64,000 bases of DNA from Clusia tigrina (Eukaryota > Arthropoda > Insecta > Diptera > Clusiidae). The number at the start of each line of letters is the position of its first letter. Position 1 is the first letter of the stretch. The stretch is from NCBI GenBank assembly GCA_920105625.2, contig OV050030.1, positions 106,423,698 through 106,487,697 on the forward strand, in the 5' to 3' direction. The position numbers were made by a program, and so were the translations under genes. The notes beneath the pieces were generated by a model that was not told the origin of the DNA, searched no databases, and saw nothing but the letters and a program-made list of their open reading frames with translations. This document shows positions 33,629 through 46,198 of this stretch, piece by piece.

Positions 33629-36268
33629 TAAAAGAAGTTAGTGCAACTAACTTCCATTAAATCTCTACAATATTTTTCTTGCACTGCAAACAAATATGTG
33701 CATCCATTTAACTCTATATTACATACATATAATTTGTTTTTATTTTTTTTTTTTTAAATCGCCTTATTTGGGTTCTATCACGGTTTTTATTCTTTTCTTT
33801 ACCAGATTTTATTTCTCCAGCTTTTATTTTCTTTTGTAATTTTTTTTTCTTTACTTTGTTTTTGTTTCTTCTTATTTTTATGTATCATTTTTTTTATATT
33901 CCCCTTTTTATAATTTGGTCTTTAATTGACTCTTTTCTCATTGGCGTATATACAAATATCTAAACAATAACAAATACAAATATCTAAACAATATTCTATA
34001 CATAAAACCTTATATTATACTGCGCCCTCTGCTACCTGCTGGTCCAGTTGACGACCGTCGTTGTCTAAGTGAAGTCTCTCGATGAACTCTGCATACCCCT
34101 CCCTTCTTTCTGGACTGGTACGTAAAAAGATGATGCAAGCTTGCGCGACTAGATGCGCTTCTGACGAAGTCAAAATAAATATTCGATATTCGCTTAGTGA
34201 GTGACAATGGATATTTTCTCATTGGAGAAATCGTTACGAAGTTTAGCCGATAAAGCTTGGCTATGTTATGTTCGATCTTTTCGTGGTTAAAACGATTTTT
34301 TGCGCCAGGAGATTATTCTGCGAAGCTAATTGAAAGATGGTAGTTGTGGCTGTTATTGTTATTGTAGCCGTTTCTCGGTAAAATTACGGAGTAACCTCGG
34401 GTTTTGGGTAAAATTACCTCTTCTTCCTTCTAGACAATAATATAATATACATACTGACATATGTAATAATGGCAGACACGTTGGATTTTTTTATCCGGAC
34501 AACGTACATGTTAGTGTTTTTCATGCCATTTCGTCAGTTATGCAATAAAACTCAAGTATTATTAGACTTTTACTTGTCAGATAGAGACTATTGTATTCAG
34601 CCGATACCATTTCCATTTTTTCATAAGCTTAAATCGTAGTCATCTCGTACATGGGAAGTTGGAAGCTCTTCCACTCTTTCATATAAAAATGAATTCTCAC
34701 TAATTTCGTTTTCATTTTCTTCCAACCCAACAATTATCTCTGGACATCATCGTTGCCAAACTCGTCTTTCTTCCTTTGCGGCTTACTGATCACTCTTCTT
34801 CTACGTCTTCTTACTTCTTCTCATTTGGTCAGATTTTTGTCCGCTGCTCCTGCATTTCATCTGCCGGTCTCCTGGATGTTGGTTAACATCTTACTCTGTC
34901 TTCGACGCTGCAGGAAGCCCCTTCCAGGTTCATGCAGCACCATATTGAACCATCCACATGCCCTTGTTTGTTCGCCAACGCCTTAATATCTAAAAACAAT
35001 ACTCTTAATCATGTATCGGACTTGCCGAGATTTAATTATTCTTACTAGCTATTACATTCATTCAATTTTTAATATTTTTCCTAACGTAAACAGTAAATTG
35101 GATTTAAATCTATATATCGCTTATCTACTACGTCTTAACAAACAAACTATAAACAAGTAACAAAAACTTTTTCCTTTACAAATACTATTAACTAACTATG
35201 ATACATTTTCTTACAACTGTTAGCGGCATTAAAACTTTAAATCCTCAAATATATACATTTTACAACAATTTGCTTCATACATAACAATTATTTTCTAATT
35301 ATTTTATATGCCGCCCAAAAAAAAAAATTTTCTTACATAAGCGAGTATATAAAAGATAAATTTATTATTTATTTTTTCTTTTCTTTAGACAATTTATTAT
35401 TCCTTTCATATCATTTCTCTTTTTATATATCTTTTTAAGTTTTTACAATTCCGGACAGATTCTTTTGCCCCCTGACATAAACCAGAATATTTAAGATAAA
35501 CCCGTTTATGTGAAAACATTGTCCATTGCATGACTATATCTTTCATCGCATACAATTACTTTTTATTTAAATTTACTTCTAGCTTGATATGTATATATCC
35601 ATTAACGATACATACACACATTCGAGGCGCTTTAAATTACCTAGAATTAATTACTAACGTAGAATTAACAATTAACTATACATTTTTTCAAATTTTCATA
35701 CGTTAATTTCCTAATCAATAACCAGTAAAAACCTATGTACGAGTATATTTACATATAGCCGACTGCAGTATCTGCAAAAATATACATACGCACATACCCA
35801 TTCCTCTTAACTAGAATACTTACTTCTTTAAATATACATTCGTACATTCATACTTTATCCTATAAACATATATACATACTTACTTCACCAGCAGTTCCGT
35901 TGCCTGACGTTAACGCTCATACGTCGAATTTCAGTGCATACACTGCCGTATGTATGTATGTACATATTCGAAGTTTTATATTACTTACCCACGACTGTCT
36001 TACTATCTTATTTTATTTTTTAATTACGTGCAATATTTATCATTTAATATTTTAAAAAAATATTTTTCCCTACTATGCTTCGTTCGACCATAGTGCATAA
36101 TAAGCACATTTTTATTACGTCGACTTTACTTGCTCGAGTTTAATTGGCACACTTCTGCTGGCCTTGAATTTGAAAATCGGAGCTATGTGTGTTATTTGAT
36201 ACACACACGTACATGTTTACGTTGTTATTCTTGTATTTACACTTGTAAAACACTGCTAACACATGTCT
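33629..36268 (-). other. Noncoding 3' region of the 412/mdg1-like element
   Basis: About 2.6 kb of AT-rich DNA lies between the integrase stop and the polypurine tract. It shows T-rich runs and several TACATA-type motifs but no ORF above about 80 codons and no recognisable env gene. It may be a decayed third gene or a long 3' untranslated region. Confidence 0.5.
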
Positions 36269-37280
36269 TTAGTTGTGTGGTCTAATGTAGAATAATTTCA
36301 ACAAATTATTATGTAGCTTTTTATTTTTTCCCTTAATCGTTACGACTGTTGTAACTGGGCTTCGGATCTCTGCTACTACATACGGACCTATCCACACAGG
36401 TGAGAATTTGTTTCTCCTAGCCTGATTCTTCATTAGTACCTGGTCACCCACATGAAAAACTACGGGGTTTAGTACCTTGTTATAGGCTTCCCTGGCTACT
36501 CGTTTAGCACAATCCTGGTTTTCTCTGACCAATTCGTGCACTCGCTGTAACTGATACTTTTGCACTTTATTCGGGTCGTCAGCATTGTATACAGGCGCAC
36601 ATTTGCGCTTCAAATTCGCTGGCATGTTGAAATCAAACCCGTAGAGTATTCTGAACGGAGTTTGCTTCGTTGATACATGTACCGTATTATTGTGTATATG
36701 CATTGCAGTGGTCAACCATTGATCCCAATTCGAGCCATCTTCTTTGGCAAAACTGCTCAAGTACTCGGCCAGAGGTCGATGACTACGTTCCAATGAGCCA
36801 TTCGCCTGTGGATGATATGGTGTTATGTACAACTTCTTGATTCCCAGCATCTTACAAGTTTCTGAGAATAATTTCGATACAAAATTGGAACCATTGTCGG
36901 TTATCAAAACCTTAGGTATGTTGTATCGTGCTATAATTTCATCAAAGAATGCTTTGGCCACCGTACTTGCTTCAGCATCCGGTATAGCCACGCACGCCAT
37001 ATACTTTGAGAAATCGTCTTGGAACGTCAAGATGTATTTATTGCCCGAAACAGTCTCAGGTAAAATACCTACAATATCCATATGAACTTTATCAAATGGT
37101 TGTTTTGGTGTGTCAGTTAACACCATTGGCATCTTTGTTAGCCTTGAACTTTTGTTGCCCTGGCACTTTGGGCAACTTTTTATATATTTTTTAATGTCCT
37201 TGAGCATACCTTTCCATCTGTATACTCGCCTATTTCTGTCATGGGTTTTCCAGAATCCCTGGTGTCCTCCTAGAGGCGAA
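36269..37280 (-). pseudogene. pol: Integrase of the 412/mdg1-like element
   Basis: The open frame (312 residues from the Met codon ending at 37207) has C12 and C15 of the zinc site. The His pair (HDSPLGGH) lies upstream in the same frame at about 37250. The catalytic residues are D44 (VHMDIVG), D104 (ITDNGS) and E140 (NGSLERS), followed by a chromo-less C-terminal region ending near LFYIRPHN. It is out of frame with the RNase H segment, and the linker between them looks short, so an indel or small deletion separates them. Confidence 0.85.
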
Positions 37281-37862
37281 TCATGGAAACCCCTGGATAT
37301 CCTTTATATCCTCCAGCCATTCCACAGTACTGGCTCCTTGTTCATTAGCAGCGTCACCCGCATCGCTAACATTTCTTGTTGCATCAATTTTATCCCCTTG
37401 AATTCTCTCAGCCTTCTCCTTATCTGACCGTGCTTTGGCCCTCGTTTGCACTACTGATACCTTCTGTGCCTGCGGTACTCTGCTGAGTGCGTCCGCATTC
37501 AGATTCTTCTTCCCAGCTTTGTATATGATTTCAAAATCATAGTCAGACAATTTGTGTCTGAACCTGGCTAGCCTAGACGTTTGGTCTTTCAAATTGGCTA
37601 TGCCTCTCAACGGCTGGTGATCAGTGTATATCTTAAATGGGCGTCCTAGCAGATACGCCCTAAAATTCTTCGTAGCCCATACTATGGCTAGAAATTCCTT
37701 TTCTATTGTGGAGTATCTCTTCTCCGTGTCGCTAAGCGCTCTGCTTGCGAATGCTATTGGTCGGTCATTACCGACTTCCCCTTGTGACAATACTGCCCCT
37801 AATGCTTCATTGCTAGCATCAGTGGTCAACAAAAAAGTTTGCTCAAAGTCGGGGTACGCCAA
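37281..37862 (-). pseudogene. pol: RNase H segment of the 412/mdg1-like element
   Basis: This contains TTDASNEALGAVLSQ at its start, ATKNFRAYL, IYTDHQPL and the terminal NADALSRVP, that is, a complete Ty3-type RNase H. It is entered by a frameshift from the RT frame near 37858 and left by another near 37282. Confidence 0.85.
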
Positions 37863-39655
37863 AGCGGTGGCGAGCTAATTATTTCCTTTAGCCTCTCGAA
37901 TGCTCGCTGACAGCTCTCTGTCCATTCGAACTTTGCTTCTTTTCGTAGCAACTTATTTACTGGCAACGCAATTCCGGCTAGTCCTTCTACGAACTTTCTA
38001 TAATAGTCCACTAGTCCTAGGAATGCTTGCATTTACTTTCTATTTCTTGGAACCGCTAAATTTTTAGCGCATTCCACCTTCTGCGGGTCAGGCAGTGCTC
38101 CTGCTTCTGAGCAACGATGGCCTAAATAAACCACCTCTCTTCGCAAAAATTGACACTTCTCCGTGTTCAATTTCAAATTGTGTTTTCGTAATTTCTGGAG
38201 CACCTTGCACAAGCGTTGCGAATGCTGCTGCAAGTTCTTCCCATAAATTACAATATCATCCAGATACACAAAACAATCTAACCCTTGCAAGCCTGTTAGC
38301 ACATGGTTCATTAGCCGTTGGAAGGTAGCTGGTGCTCCTATTAATCCAAACGGCATTCTATTAAACTCATAATGCCCTAAACCGGTGCTGAACGCGGTTT
38401 TCTGCTTATCTTGGGTATCCACCAGAACTTGGTGGTAGCCACTCGCTAAATCAAGTGTAGAAAAATATCTACTGTGCCCCAGTTGATCCAGAATCTCTTC
38501 TATCCTTGTTATCGGGAACACCTGCTTGATAGTGGCGTCGTTCAATTTCCTAAAATCGATGACCATTCTCCACTTCTTTTGACCCTGAGCACCTCCCTTC
38601 TTTGGTACCAAAATTATTGGTGAATTCCAAGGCGAGATACTCGGTGAAATTATGTTTTCTTTTAACATTCCTTCCACTTGCCTATTTACCTCATCTTTGT
38701 GAGCTTGTGGCAATCTGTACTGTTTCTGGTTAATTGGTGCTTGATCGACTCTAGTAGGAATTTCATGCTCTACCTCTGGTGTATATGTCAACTGGTCTCC
38801 TTCCAGCAAAAATATGTCATGGAATGACGCACAAATGGCTTCTATTGATGCCTTCTCTTCTGAGTTTACGCTTGGGTCTAACTTCAGTGATTCTAGCACT
38901 CTCTCCATTCTTTTTCTTATATCAACTTGTTTAATCTGATTAACCGGTCTATAACTCGGTTCCTTAAATTTGTCGTAACTAGTGAACCTAGGCCTAAAAT
39001 CCTCATCCATCAGGTAGTCCTTTTCCGATGCGTTGAGTACGCAAGCGTACACCTTACTCTTGTCAACGTGCGTTATGGTCTCCCCCATATATACGCCCTC
39101 CGCTAGCTGCTGCTTGTGCAAAACAACAGTCCTAAGTTTCGTATTTACATTCATAGTAACTACTCTGGTTGACCTTGCATTTACTACCTGCATACTATTC
39201 TTAACCTCACTCACGGTTCCATCCTGCCATGACTTTAATGGAAGAGTGAGGATTCTATTCTTATTATTATCATAAAATGATAACTGCTGGTCAAGCGCAT
39301 CCAGTATGGTGCGTCCCCAAAGATTATCGCGGCCAATTATCCCATCAGCCGGGATACCTTTCCTATCCACTTCCACTGCGTGCACTCAAAAACTCATACC
39401 CTTAACTCCACTGTGCCCTATACTGAGCGAGCCCAATGTCCTAATGCACCCTCCAAACGCTCCGTTAAGCGTTCTTACGTCCATTTGATTAATGTCTAGC
39501 CCCTTTCGTAAAACACTAGATTTTACGAGGCTAGTGTCCGCCCCTGAATCCACCAAAAGCACTAGCTTTCCACTAGCTGATTCCTTGCAGGGTATCTCGA
39601 TGAAGACATCACCTATCCTGCTCAGAACGAAGCAATGTCCTTTTGTTCCCAACAT
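37826..39655 (-). pseudogene. pol: Protease and reverse transcriptase of the 412/mdg1-like element
   Basis: One reading frame is interrupted by two stops, TGA at 39386-39388 and TAA at 38033-38035. The protease has DSGAD near the start and a later GIIGRDNLW motif. The RT (numbering from 39385) has PIILVPKKGG at about 256-265, DFRKLND, LDLASGYHQV, MPFGLIGAPATFQ and YLDD at 374-377. After the second stop the frame continues with the conserved AFLGLVDYYRKFV connection segment. Each break is a single base change in otherwise coherent coding sequence. Confidence 0.88.
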
Positions 39656-39792
39656 GGACGTGTATCCATTTCCTAACTCTTCGAGATATTGGAGAGCCTC
39701 TTGCTCCTCCTTCTCCTGGTCTGCAGTTTATACATTACTACTCACACGTACTTCCGGCCTTATTATTACTTCCTTTCTTTTGGCTTTCCAGT

Positions 39793-42083
39793 CTATTGGC
39801 CTCGACTGGGCCGCCGGAAGTTTCCCTGGTTCCTTTGTTGGGATTGTCTATCCCTGCATTCCGCTGCCCGATGTCCCATCTGTCCACATGAGAAGCATCT
39901 TAACCCCTGTTTGGTGTTACTTATCCTTTGTTCACTTCTGGAATTCCAATTTGGTTGCTGCTGACCACTCCCAGTTTTGAAAGGATTTCTTCCTTGGTTA
40001 ATTCTTTCCGTTGAGTTGACTCGAGGACTACTACCCCTGCTGTCCCTTAAGGGTGGATCCGGGCGCCTCGTAACTGGCTGCCTTCTACTTTGATCCCATT
40101 TATTGTCTAATTGGCACTGTCTACTTGCCTCATGACCATATATTTTGCACTCCATACAATAGGGCGTATTCTTGCGTGTAATGCATTCATCCCTTGTATG
40201 GCCTGGCTTATGGCAGAATGAACAAATGGGTATCCTCGGCTGGAATTTCTCGACTAGGAATCCTTGGTTTCTTTGTTGCGGGACTTGATCCACCATTCTG
40301 CCGACTCCCCTTGGGTTCTGCTGCTGTATCGGTCCTACCTCTGCAGGAGCATTCGTCCAGCAGATTCCAGCTGTTGTCGTTCGCTGTTGTATTGCTGCTT
40401 CAGCTAAAGAGACCGCTTCCACTAGTTCTGTCATGCTCCTCGGCGTGAGAGTAAGAGTATAATTAGCTAAGTCCCTATTTATCAGGCCTGCCTTGAACAC
40501 AGAAATCATAGTCCGTTCTACTTGAGCCTTGTAAGCTGCAACATTTTCTGGAAACTGCCAGTTGGCTTCCGTCTCAGCAGCGTTCCCCAGAGACTGGAGC
40601 CTTCGTCCCCAGGCTCTCAATTCCTCCCCCGGTGTCTGAGTTGATTCCTGAATTTCCCGAACGAGACAGTCGTATGACTTTTGTTTCAAATATGTCCGAT
40701 CCAAAAGTGCGTATAACTCCGGCAGGGTGCTTACTGAGCTAAGCACCAGTAAATCAAACGCATCACCTGTGGTTCTTTGCCTAATACACTTTATTAAATG
40801 TTCCCCGTCCGCTTCCGGAACACACTGTTGTGCTAGCTCAAAACCTTCTTTGAAGCGCCGGATCTCAGTTCTCAGATCATACAACTCGACTCCTGAGAAC
40901 ATGGGCACCAACTACTCCACCGCATGAGCAACTTCCAGAATGCCCATTTTATTCCTTTGTGTTTTCTCAATTGCTGGTAAAACCTTAGCTTTATTAATCT
41001 CTTTGAGAGTTTCCAAATTCTCTTCTCCTGGATCTGAGAGGTAATTGGCCAGTGACGGACTCAAACTAATTGGTCTTCGATCGTTTGTTCGTGAAGGCGA
41101 AATACTGCCCACAGTATCGGAACTTTGCTGCACGGGTACTGCTTCCGGCTCCTTTGGCGGATATCCCTGATTTTTATTATTTATCGGGCCTCCCGGAGAA
41201 AAAGGCTCGACACCGATTTCAGATGCGCCAAACAAAAATTCCGCTTGCCTTTCTTCATTAAGTACTAATTTTGGCTTTACCATGCGGCTTATCCCTTCTG
41301 GTGTTAAATACTCCGGCCAGCGAACTTCAGGAGGCAATGTCAATACTGTCTGTGTAAATCCAGCCGATGCTGATTTCGATCTCTCCTTTCTATGTGAGTT
41401 GCTATTGGTCGCCCGTCCTCTTTTCAATCCTGCACACTCCTTCTCCAACAGCGCTGCTGCTTCCTCTGTTTCCGACAATCTCTGAGAAAGTTCCTTTACC
41501 TTATTCTCAAGATACTCTTTTTGTGCTCTCCAATCTTCTGCTTTCCTATGAAAACTGAACAACTTTTCTTCTGTTCTTTTTTGGATTGCCGTTAAGGCTT
41601 GATCCGCTACTTCTAATGGTGACACTGAGTTCTTCTAATGGTGAATTCCTGAGCTTCTTCCCTGCTCGTACTGGCTTCGAACTGGTCAACTATTTTCCCA
41701 GTAAACAGTTCCACCTCTGACTGCATTGATTTCAATCTGTTCCTTACTTCCTCGTCTGGCGAAAACAAACTTACTGTTTGTTGCCCTAGTCCTTCTAATT
41801 CAGAACTAAATGTATCTGCCCATTCGTTGACCAGACTATTTATGTAGTCTGCGTAATTTTCCGCAAAATATTTTCCCTTGCCGTACTCAACTGCGTGAGG
41901 CAACAACAGTCCGTGATTATTGTTGAACTCTCTCCCTAGATTTTGCAACTGAGTTATTCGCTTGCGGTAATACACGTTGTCCTTACGTAAACTGCCGTCT
42001 TTCTTAAAATTACGGACCAATTTTTCAATCGCTTCGCCAATTTGGTCCTGCATCAGCAGTAATCCTTGCGCTTCCTTCGTCAT
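39793..42083 (-). pseudogene. gag: Gag of the 412/mdg1-like element, broken
   Basis: The likely start is the ATG at 42081-42083 (MTKEAQG). An N-terminal helical region runs to 41620, where a short duplication (caccattagaag occurs twice within about 25 bp) shifts the frame. The frame then continues with a Glu/Lys-rich coiled coil (about 41500-41620) and a proline-rich linker. It meets a TAG at 40912-40914 and resumes through a capsid-like region. Three zinc knuckles follow (CSFCHKPGHTRDEC, then a CMEC...GH variant with one extra spacer residue, then CFSCGQMGHRAAEC). Protease lies in another frame, consistent with a gag-pol frameshift. Confidence 0.85.
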
Positions 42084-42839
42084 ATCCCTAATGCCAGAAC
42101 AGATGGCGTATCCCAATTACAAATAAAAATCCAATATTTGTTAAAACTTGTTACAATATTTTATTCGATCTTACTTAATGATTCAAAACAGAGTTATTAA
42201 AAAAAAACATTCCACCGTAAATTCTATCTTTATATACATATTCTGCTATACTTGTTTTCCATCACAAAGTTCCGCTGTCTACCGGCGTCCATTAAGTCCT
42301 TCCATCAATGCAAATTGGTCCTTGACTTCCTCACAAATACTCCTTGATTTCCTCTCACCATCTTCAATCCTCCCAAGAATCCATAGAAAAGGCCATATGT
42401 TTGTAAAAACCGAAATTTGATTTACCGGCAAAAGTGTCTTGATTCATTCTCGGAAATTTGAATCCATATTTAAAAATAAACCCGTAACGTATGCGCCACG
42501 TAATAATAGCATTTAAATATAAAAATCCTCACAGCTAGGATGAACATACATAGACCGTCCGATCATACTGACGGTTTATGGTTGCCATTCAAAGCTGCGT
42601 GCAACAGCGCAAACGCGCCTGTATGTTGCAACTTCTTTGACCAGCGCTACGGCGCCTTCAGGGTCGCAGAAGTATCTACTTAGTTTACGCTAATATACAC
42701 TCTACTCACCAAAATTTTTTCCGATGACATCTTTTTTCCACAGTGTCCTTAGATGAGGTCCTTCGAATTCGTTGCAGGATGCCTCTCTGCTTCAGGGTTC
42801 CTTGCCCTGGGATTACTCCAATAGGTCCTTTAGACCGGC
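42084..42839 (-). other. Leader or anomalous 5' end of the 412/mdg1-like element
   Basis: This 756-bp stretch lies between the gag start and the 27-bp LTR-like end. In element orientation it should hold primer site and 5' LTR, but it does not match the 3' LTR. A TGGCGC start occurs on the minus strand near 42492, a weak primer-site candidate. Nearer the right end the minus strand has ATGTCATCGG followed shortly by GTGAGT, which is start-codon-like and donor-like. Its origin is unresolved. Confidence 0.4.
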
Positions 42840-42866
42840 TAGGTAGCTTGATTCTAACTCACAACA

Positions 42867-44036
42867 GTTTATTCGCTGAGGAAAGATCAATTGGTGGCCT
42901 ACTGCACTGAGTTCAAGCAAGATACAACAGGAACAGTTGAAGAGCTCCGTAAGCGATTGGCGGAGTGGGTTGGCGGCACCGAATTGAGCCAGGATCAGCA
43001 GCTTCGAGTGGCTGAATTGCAGGCCTATCACTTGAGAAGCTTGTCCCCAGGTACAAGCTTGACTTGCAGGACACCCCATGGCATCGAGCGGACAGAGGTT
43101 GCTAGTGAGTCGATAGACATAAGAAGGGATACGCTATCACCATGTAGGGGTGAACAACCCGGACCACTGCAGGACACCGTACAAAGTGTGGCGCCGGACT
43201 TTCCTCGGAGTGGAAACAGTCCATATTCAGTGGTCATTGATCACGTAAGAAAGTGGTCGATTAAGTTCGATGGTGGCCGTGACCCGCTGGCATTTCTTGA
43301 ACTGGTGGAGGAGCTTTCGGAGGTGTATGGGCTCAACAGGAACATGCTGCCGCGTACCATGCCGGAACTCCTAAAGGATCGTGCGCTTCTATGGTATCGC
43401 AATAACAATCGTTTCTGGACAGCATGGAGCATGTTCCGAAAGGATTTCCTAAAATTCTTCTTGCCTGCCAGATACCTGGAGACGTTAGAGGATGAGGTAC
43501 GGCAAAGGCGTCAAAAACCACGGGAGACGTTTAAGGAATACGTTGTGGAAATACAAAATCTCATGTGGCATGCTGGGTACTCCGAAGCACAGAAACTGGA
43601 ACGGATCTTTCGGAATAGTTTGGAAGCGTACCAGTGGTAAGTACGCCGCAAAGATTTTGGGACTCTGGAGGAGCTGGTGGAGATGGCTGAGGATCTCGAA
43701 GGCCTACGTGGTGATCGTGACACTCACCGAGTAACCCCTGTGCAATCGCGGGTCGAGCGTACACCACCACGTGAGACACGCCATCGACAAGTGGCACCAG
43801 TTACTCATGCGGGAACAGAGGGACACATAGATGTACGCACAGCTTGCAGGCGCTGCGGTCAAGCGGGGCATTTTGCGCGACACTGCCGAAATGCACAATT
43901 GCTGTTTTGCTGGGAGTGCGGAAGGAGAAATATAAGAACAGTGGAGTGCTGCAGGGCATCAGGGGGAAACGGGCAGGGCTGCCGCCAGGAGCGAGGCACG
44001 GCGCAGTCCTCCGGCAATACGCCTCATCATCAATAA
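42867..44036 (+). pseudogene. gag: Gag of the Osvaldo/Ulysses-like element, SAP-like N-terminus
   Basis: The true start was lost to the nested insertion; the frame is open from 42867. The first 35 codons (LRKDQLVAYCTEFKQDTTGT, then VEELRKRLAEWV) look like a SAP motif. A capsid-like domain follows (LLWYRNNNRFWTAW, then KEYVVEIQNLMW). A TAA at 43638-43640 interrupts the frame, after which it continues in phase with KDFGTLEELVEMAEDL. Zinc knuckle 1 is intact (CRRCGQAGHFARHC). The second (CWECGRRNIRTVEC) has Ile where His is expected. Protease is in the -1 frame, overlapping the end of gag, consistent with a -1 frameshift. Confidence 0.85.
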
Positions 44037-44398
44037 GCGCGTTGCGTTGCGATGGGCAACGTATATGTGCAACGGTCGTCCTAGAGGCACACGAAATAAC
44101 AGCAACGATCGACACGGGAGCTACACGAAGCTTCGTTAGCGAGCGGCTCGCTCGTCAACTACGTACTACCACCGGTAGGGTTGTCCCTACACTCATTAGA
44201 GCACGTATGGCTGACGGACGAACTCGAGACATAACGGAGGCGCTAGTGATCAATGTAAGGCTTGGAGAACGGATATGCCAAATGGAACTACTTACGATGC
44301 CTGACTCCACCGACGACTTGCTTCTGGGTTTAGATTTTCTGACGAAACAGGGAACCACTATAAGTTGTGGGGATCAAGTAGTGAATTTGAGACCATAG
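43844..44398 (+). pseudogene. pol: Protease of the Osvaldo/Ulysses-like element
   Basis: The open frame overlaps the gag zinc-knuckle region in the -1 phase. The retropepsin motifs are TIDTGATRSFVS near 44108 and DLLLGLDFL near 44325. The frame ends with TAG at 44396-44398, but pol goes on in the same phase, so this is a nonsense codon inside a former protease-RT fusion. Confidence 0.85.
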
Positions 44399-46198
44399 GC
44401 CAATGGCGTGCAATCACAGGGTATCACATCGTGTACGACCATTCGAGCTGAGGCTATCTCCGAGGAGGCTATGATCGACACATTTCTCGCTGCCGAGCTA
44501 AGTAAGTTTGACGAGACTCCAGGCGTGTCCAACTTAACTAGTCATAAAATCGTGATGAAGGACGAGAGGCCAGTGAAGCAAAGGTACAACAGGAACCCGG
44601 CACAACAAGCGCTCATCAGCAAAGAGATAGACGAACTATTAGCGAAAGGCTGCATAGAACCTTCCCACAGTCCCCATAGCGCCCCAATCGTATTAGTTCG
44701 GAAGAAGGACGGGAGGTGGCGACTGTGTGTGGATTATCGCCAATTAAATGCGAGATCCATCCCCGATGCGTACCCATTACCCCGTATTCAGCACATTTTG
44801 GAGCGCTTACGCGAAGCCAAGTTTATTAGTAGTCTGGACCTTAAAAACGGTTATTGGCAGATCCCGATGGAGGAGAAGAGTAAGGAGTATACAGCGTTTA
44901 CCGTACCCGGCAGAGGCCTCTTTCAGTGGCGAGTCATGCCATTTGGCTTACACTCCGCACCAGCAACGTTCCAGCGAGCACTAGATCAGGTAATTTGCCA
45001 CGACATGGAACCACACGCGTTTGCTTACTTAGACGACATCATCGTCACTGGAAGAACACTGCAGGAGCATCAACAAAATCTGGGGAAGGTGTTCCATCGA
45101 CTGCGCAAGGCTAGTCTAAGACTCAATCTTGAGAAGTGTGCGTTTTTCCGGAAGGAGTTAAAGTACTTGGGCCACGTGGTGAGTGAAAAGGGAATCCATA
45201 CGGATCCGGATAACGTCGCGGCCATACGGGAACTAAAACCACCACAGAACGTAAGAGAGCTCCGACGTTGCTTGGGAATAGCCTCGTGGTACCGGCGTTT
45301 TGTCCCCGATTTTGCGAAAATCGTACAGCCGCTGACTGCACTCCTGAAGAAAGGGAAGCATTTTAAGTGGGACGACGCTACACAGCAGGCTTTCGAAACG
45401 TTGAGGCGGCAGCTAACCGAGGCGCCTATCTTGGCATGTCCAGACTTTTCGCAGAAATTTACTCTTCAGACAGATGCTAGTGATTACGGGTTGGGAGCGG
45501 TGCTCACCCAAGATATAGAAGGAACAGAGCGGGTGATATCCTATGCCAGCAGGCATCTGAATGCAGCAGAGCGAAACTACTCTCCTACGGAGAAAGAGTG
45601 CCTAGCCATCGTCTGGGGTATACGTAAGATGCGGCCATACCTAGAAGGCTATCAATTTACGGTCATAACGGATCACTTGTCCCTGAAGTGGCTTAACTCA
45701 ATCGAAAGCCCTTCAGGACGTATAGCTCGATGGGCGTTGGAACTGCAACAGCACTCGTTCGAGGTGCAGTATCGTAGAGGAAAGCTAAATGTAGTAGCCG
45801 ACGCGTTATCAAGGCAGCCAGTCGAGGCTGCGTGCACCATCACAGTGGAGGAGAATCCGGATGAGGACTGTAACTGGTGGCAAAAGCGGAGGGCAGAGGT
45901 GATGGCCGAGCCGGCCAAGTTTGCAGACTACTCTCTCGAGAACGGACAGCTTTACCGGCACATCCCAAATCGATCAGGCGACGAGGACTGTGCTCCTTGG
46001 AAACTGTGTGTGCCGACTGCGCTTAGGGAACGCATCTTGAGAGAGAATCACGACGCACCAACAGCGGGGCATCTAGGCATCCGGAAGACCATAGCGCGCA
46101 TCGCAAATCGCTACTATTGGCCGGGACTCTTCCGGGATACCAGTCGCTATGTACGAAGGTGCAAGCTTTGCCAGCAGTATAAATGCAGCCAACAATAA
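44399..46198 (+). pseudogene. pol: RT-RNase H of the Osvaldo/Ulysses-like element
   Basis: Numbering from 44408 (596 residues): the RT has PIVLVRKKDG near 93-102, CVDYRQLN near 107-114, LDLKNGYWQIP near 143-153, MPFGLHSAPATFQ, and the catalytic YLDD at 207-210. RNase H begins with LQTDASDYGLGAVL and ends with VVADALSRQP. The integrase zinc site is complete at the end (HDAPTAGH, then CKLCQQ). The reading frame is uninterrupted between the TAG at 44396 and a TAA at 46196-46198 that cuts between the zinc domain and the integrase core. Confidence 0.92.

Larger units (their letters stand above)
33209..42866 (-). mobile_element. 412/mdg1-like Ty3/gypsy element nested in the leader, decayed
   Basis: Minus-strand element of 9658 bp with gag (39793-42083), protease-RT (37826-39655), RNase H (37281-37862), integrase (36269-37280), a long noncoding 3' stretch (33629-36268), a polypurine tract and a 3' LTR (33209-33613). 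The right end shares only 27 bp with that LTR (42840-42866, ending ctcacaaca), so the 5' LTR is not a normal copy. No target duplication is visible: the left flank is aacc and the right flank is gttt. The lineage is judged from three Gag zinc knuckles and the integrase style, and is tentative. Confidence 0.8.

Noticed and set aside
33629..36268. Possible env gene of the 412/mdg1-like element
   Set aside because: There is no ORF above about 80 codons, no plausible signal peptide or fusion motif, and the composition is T/A-rich.
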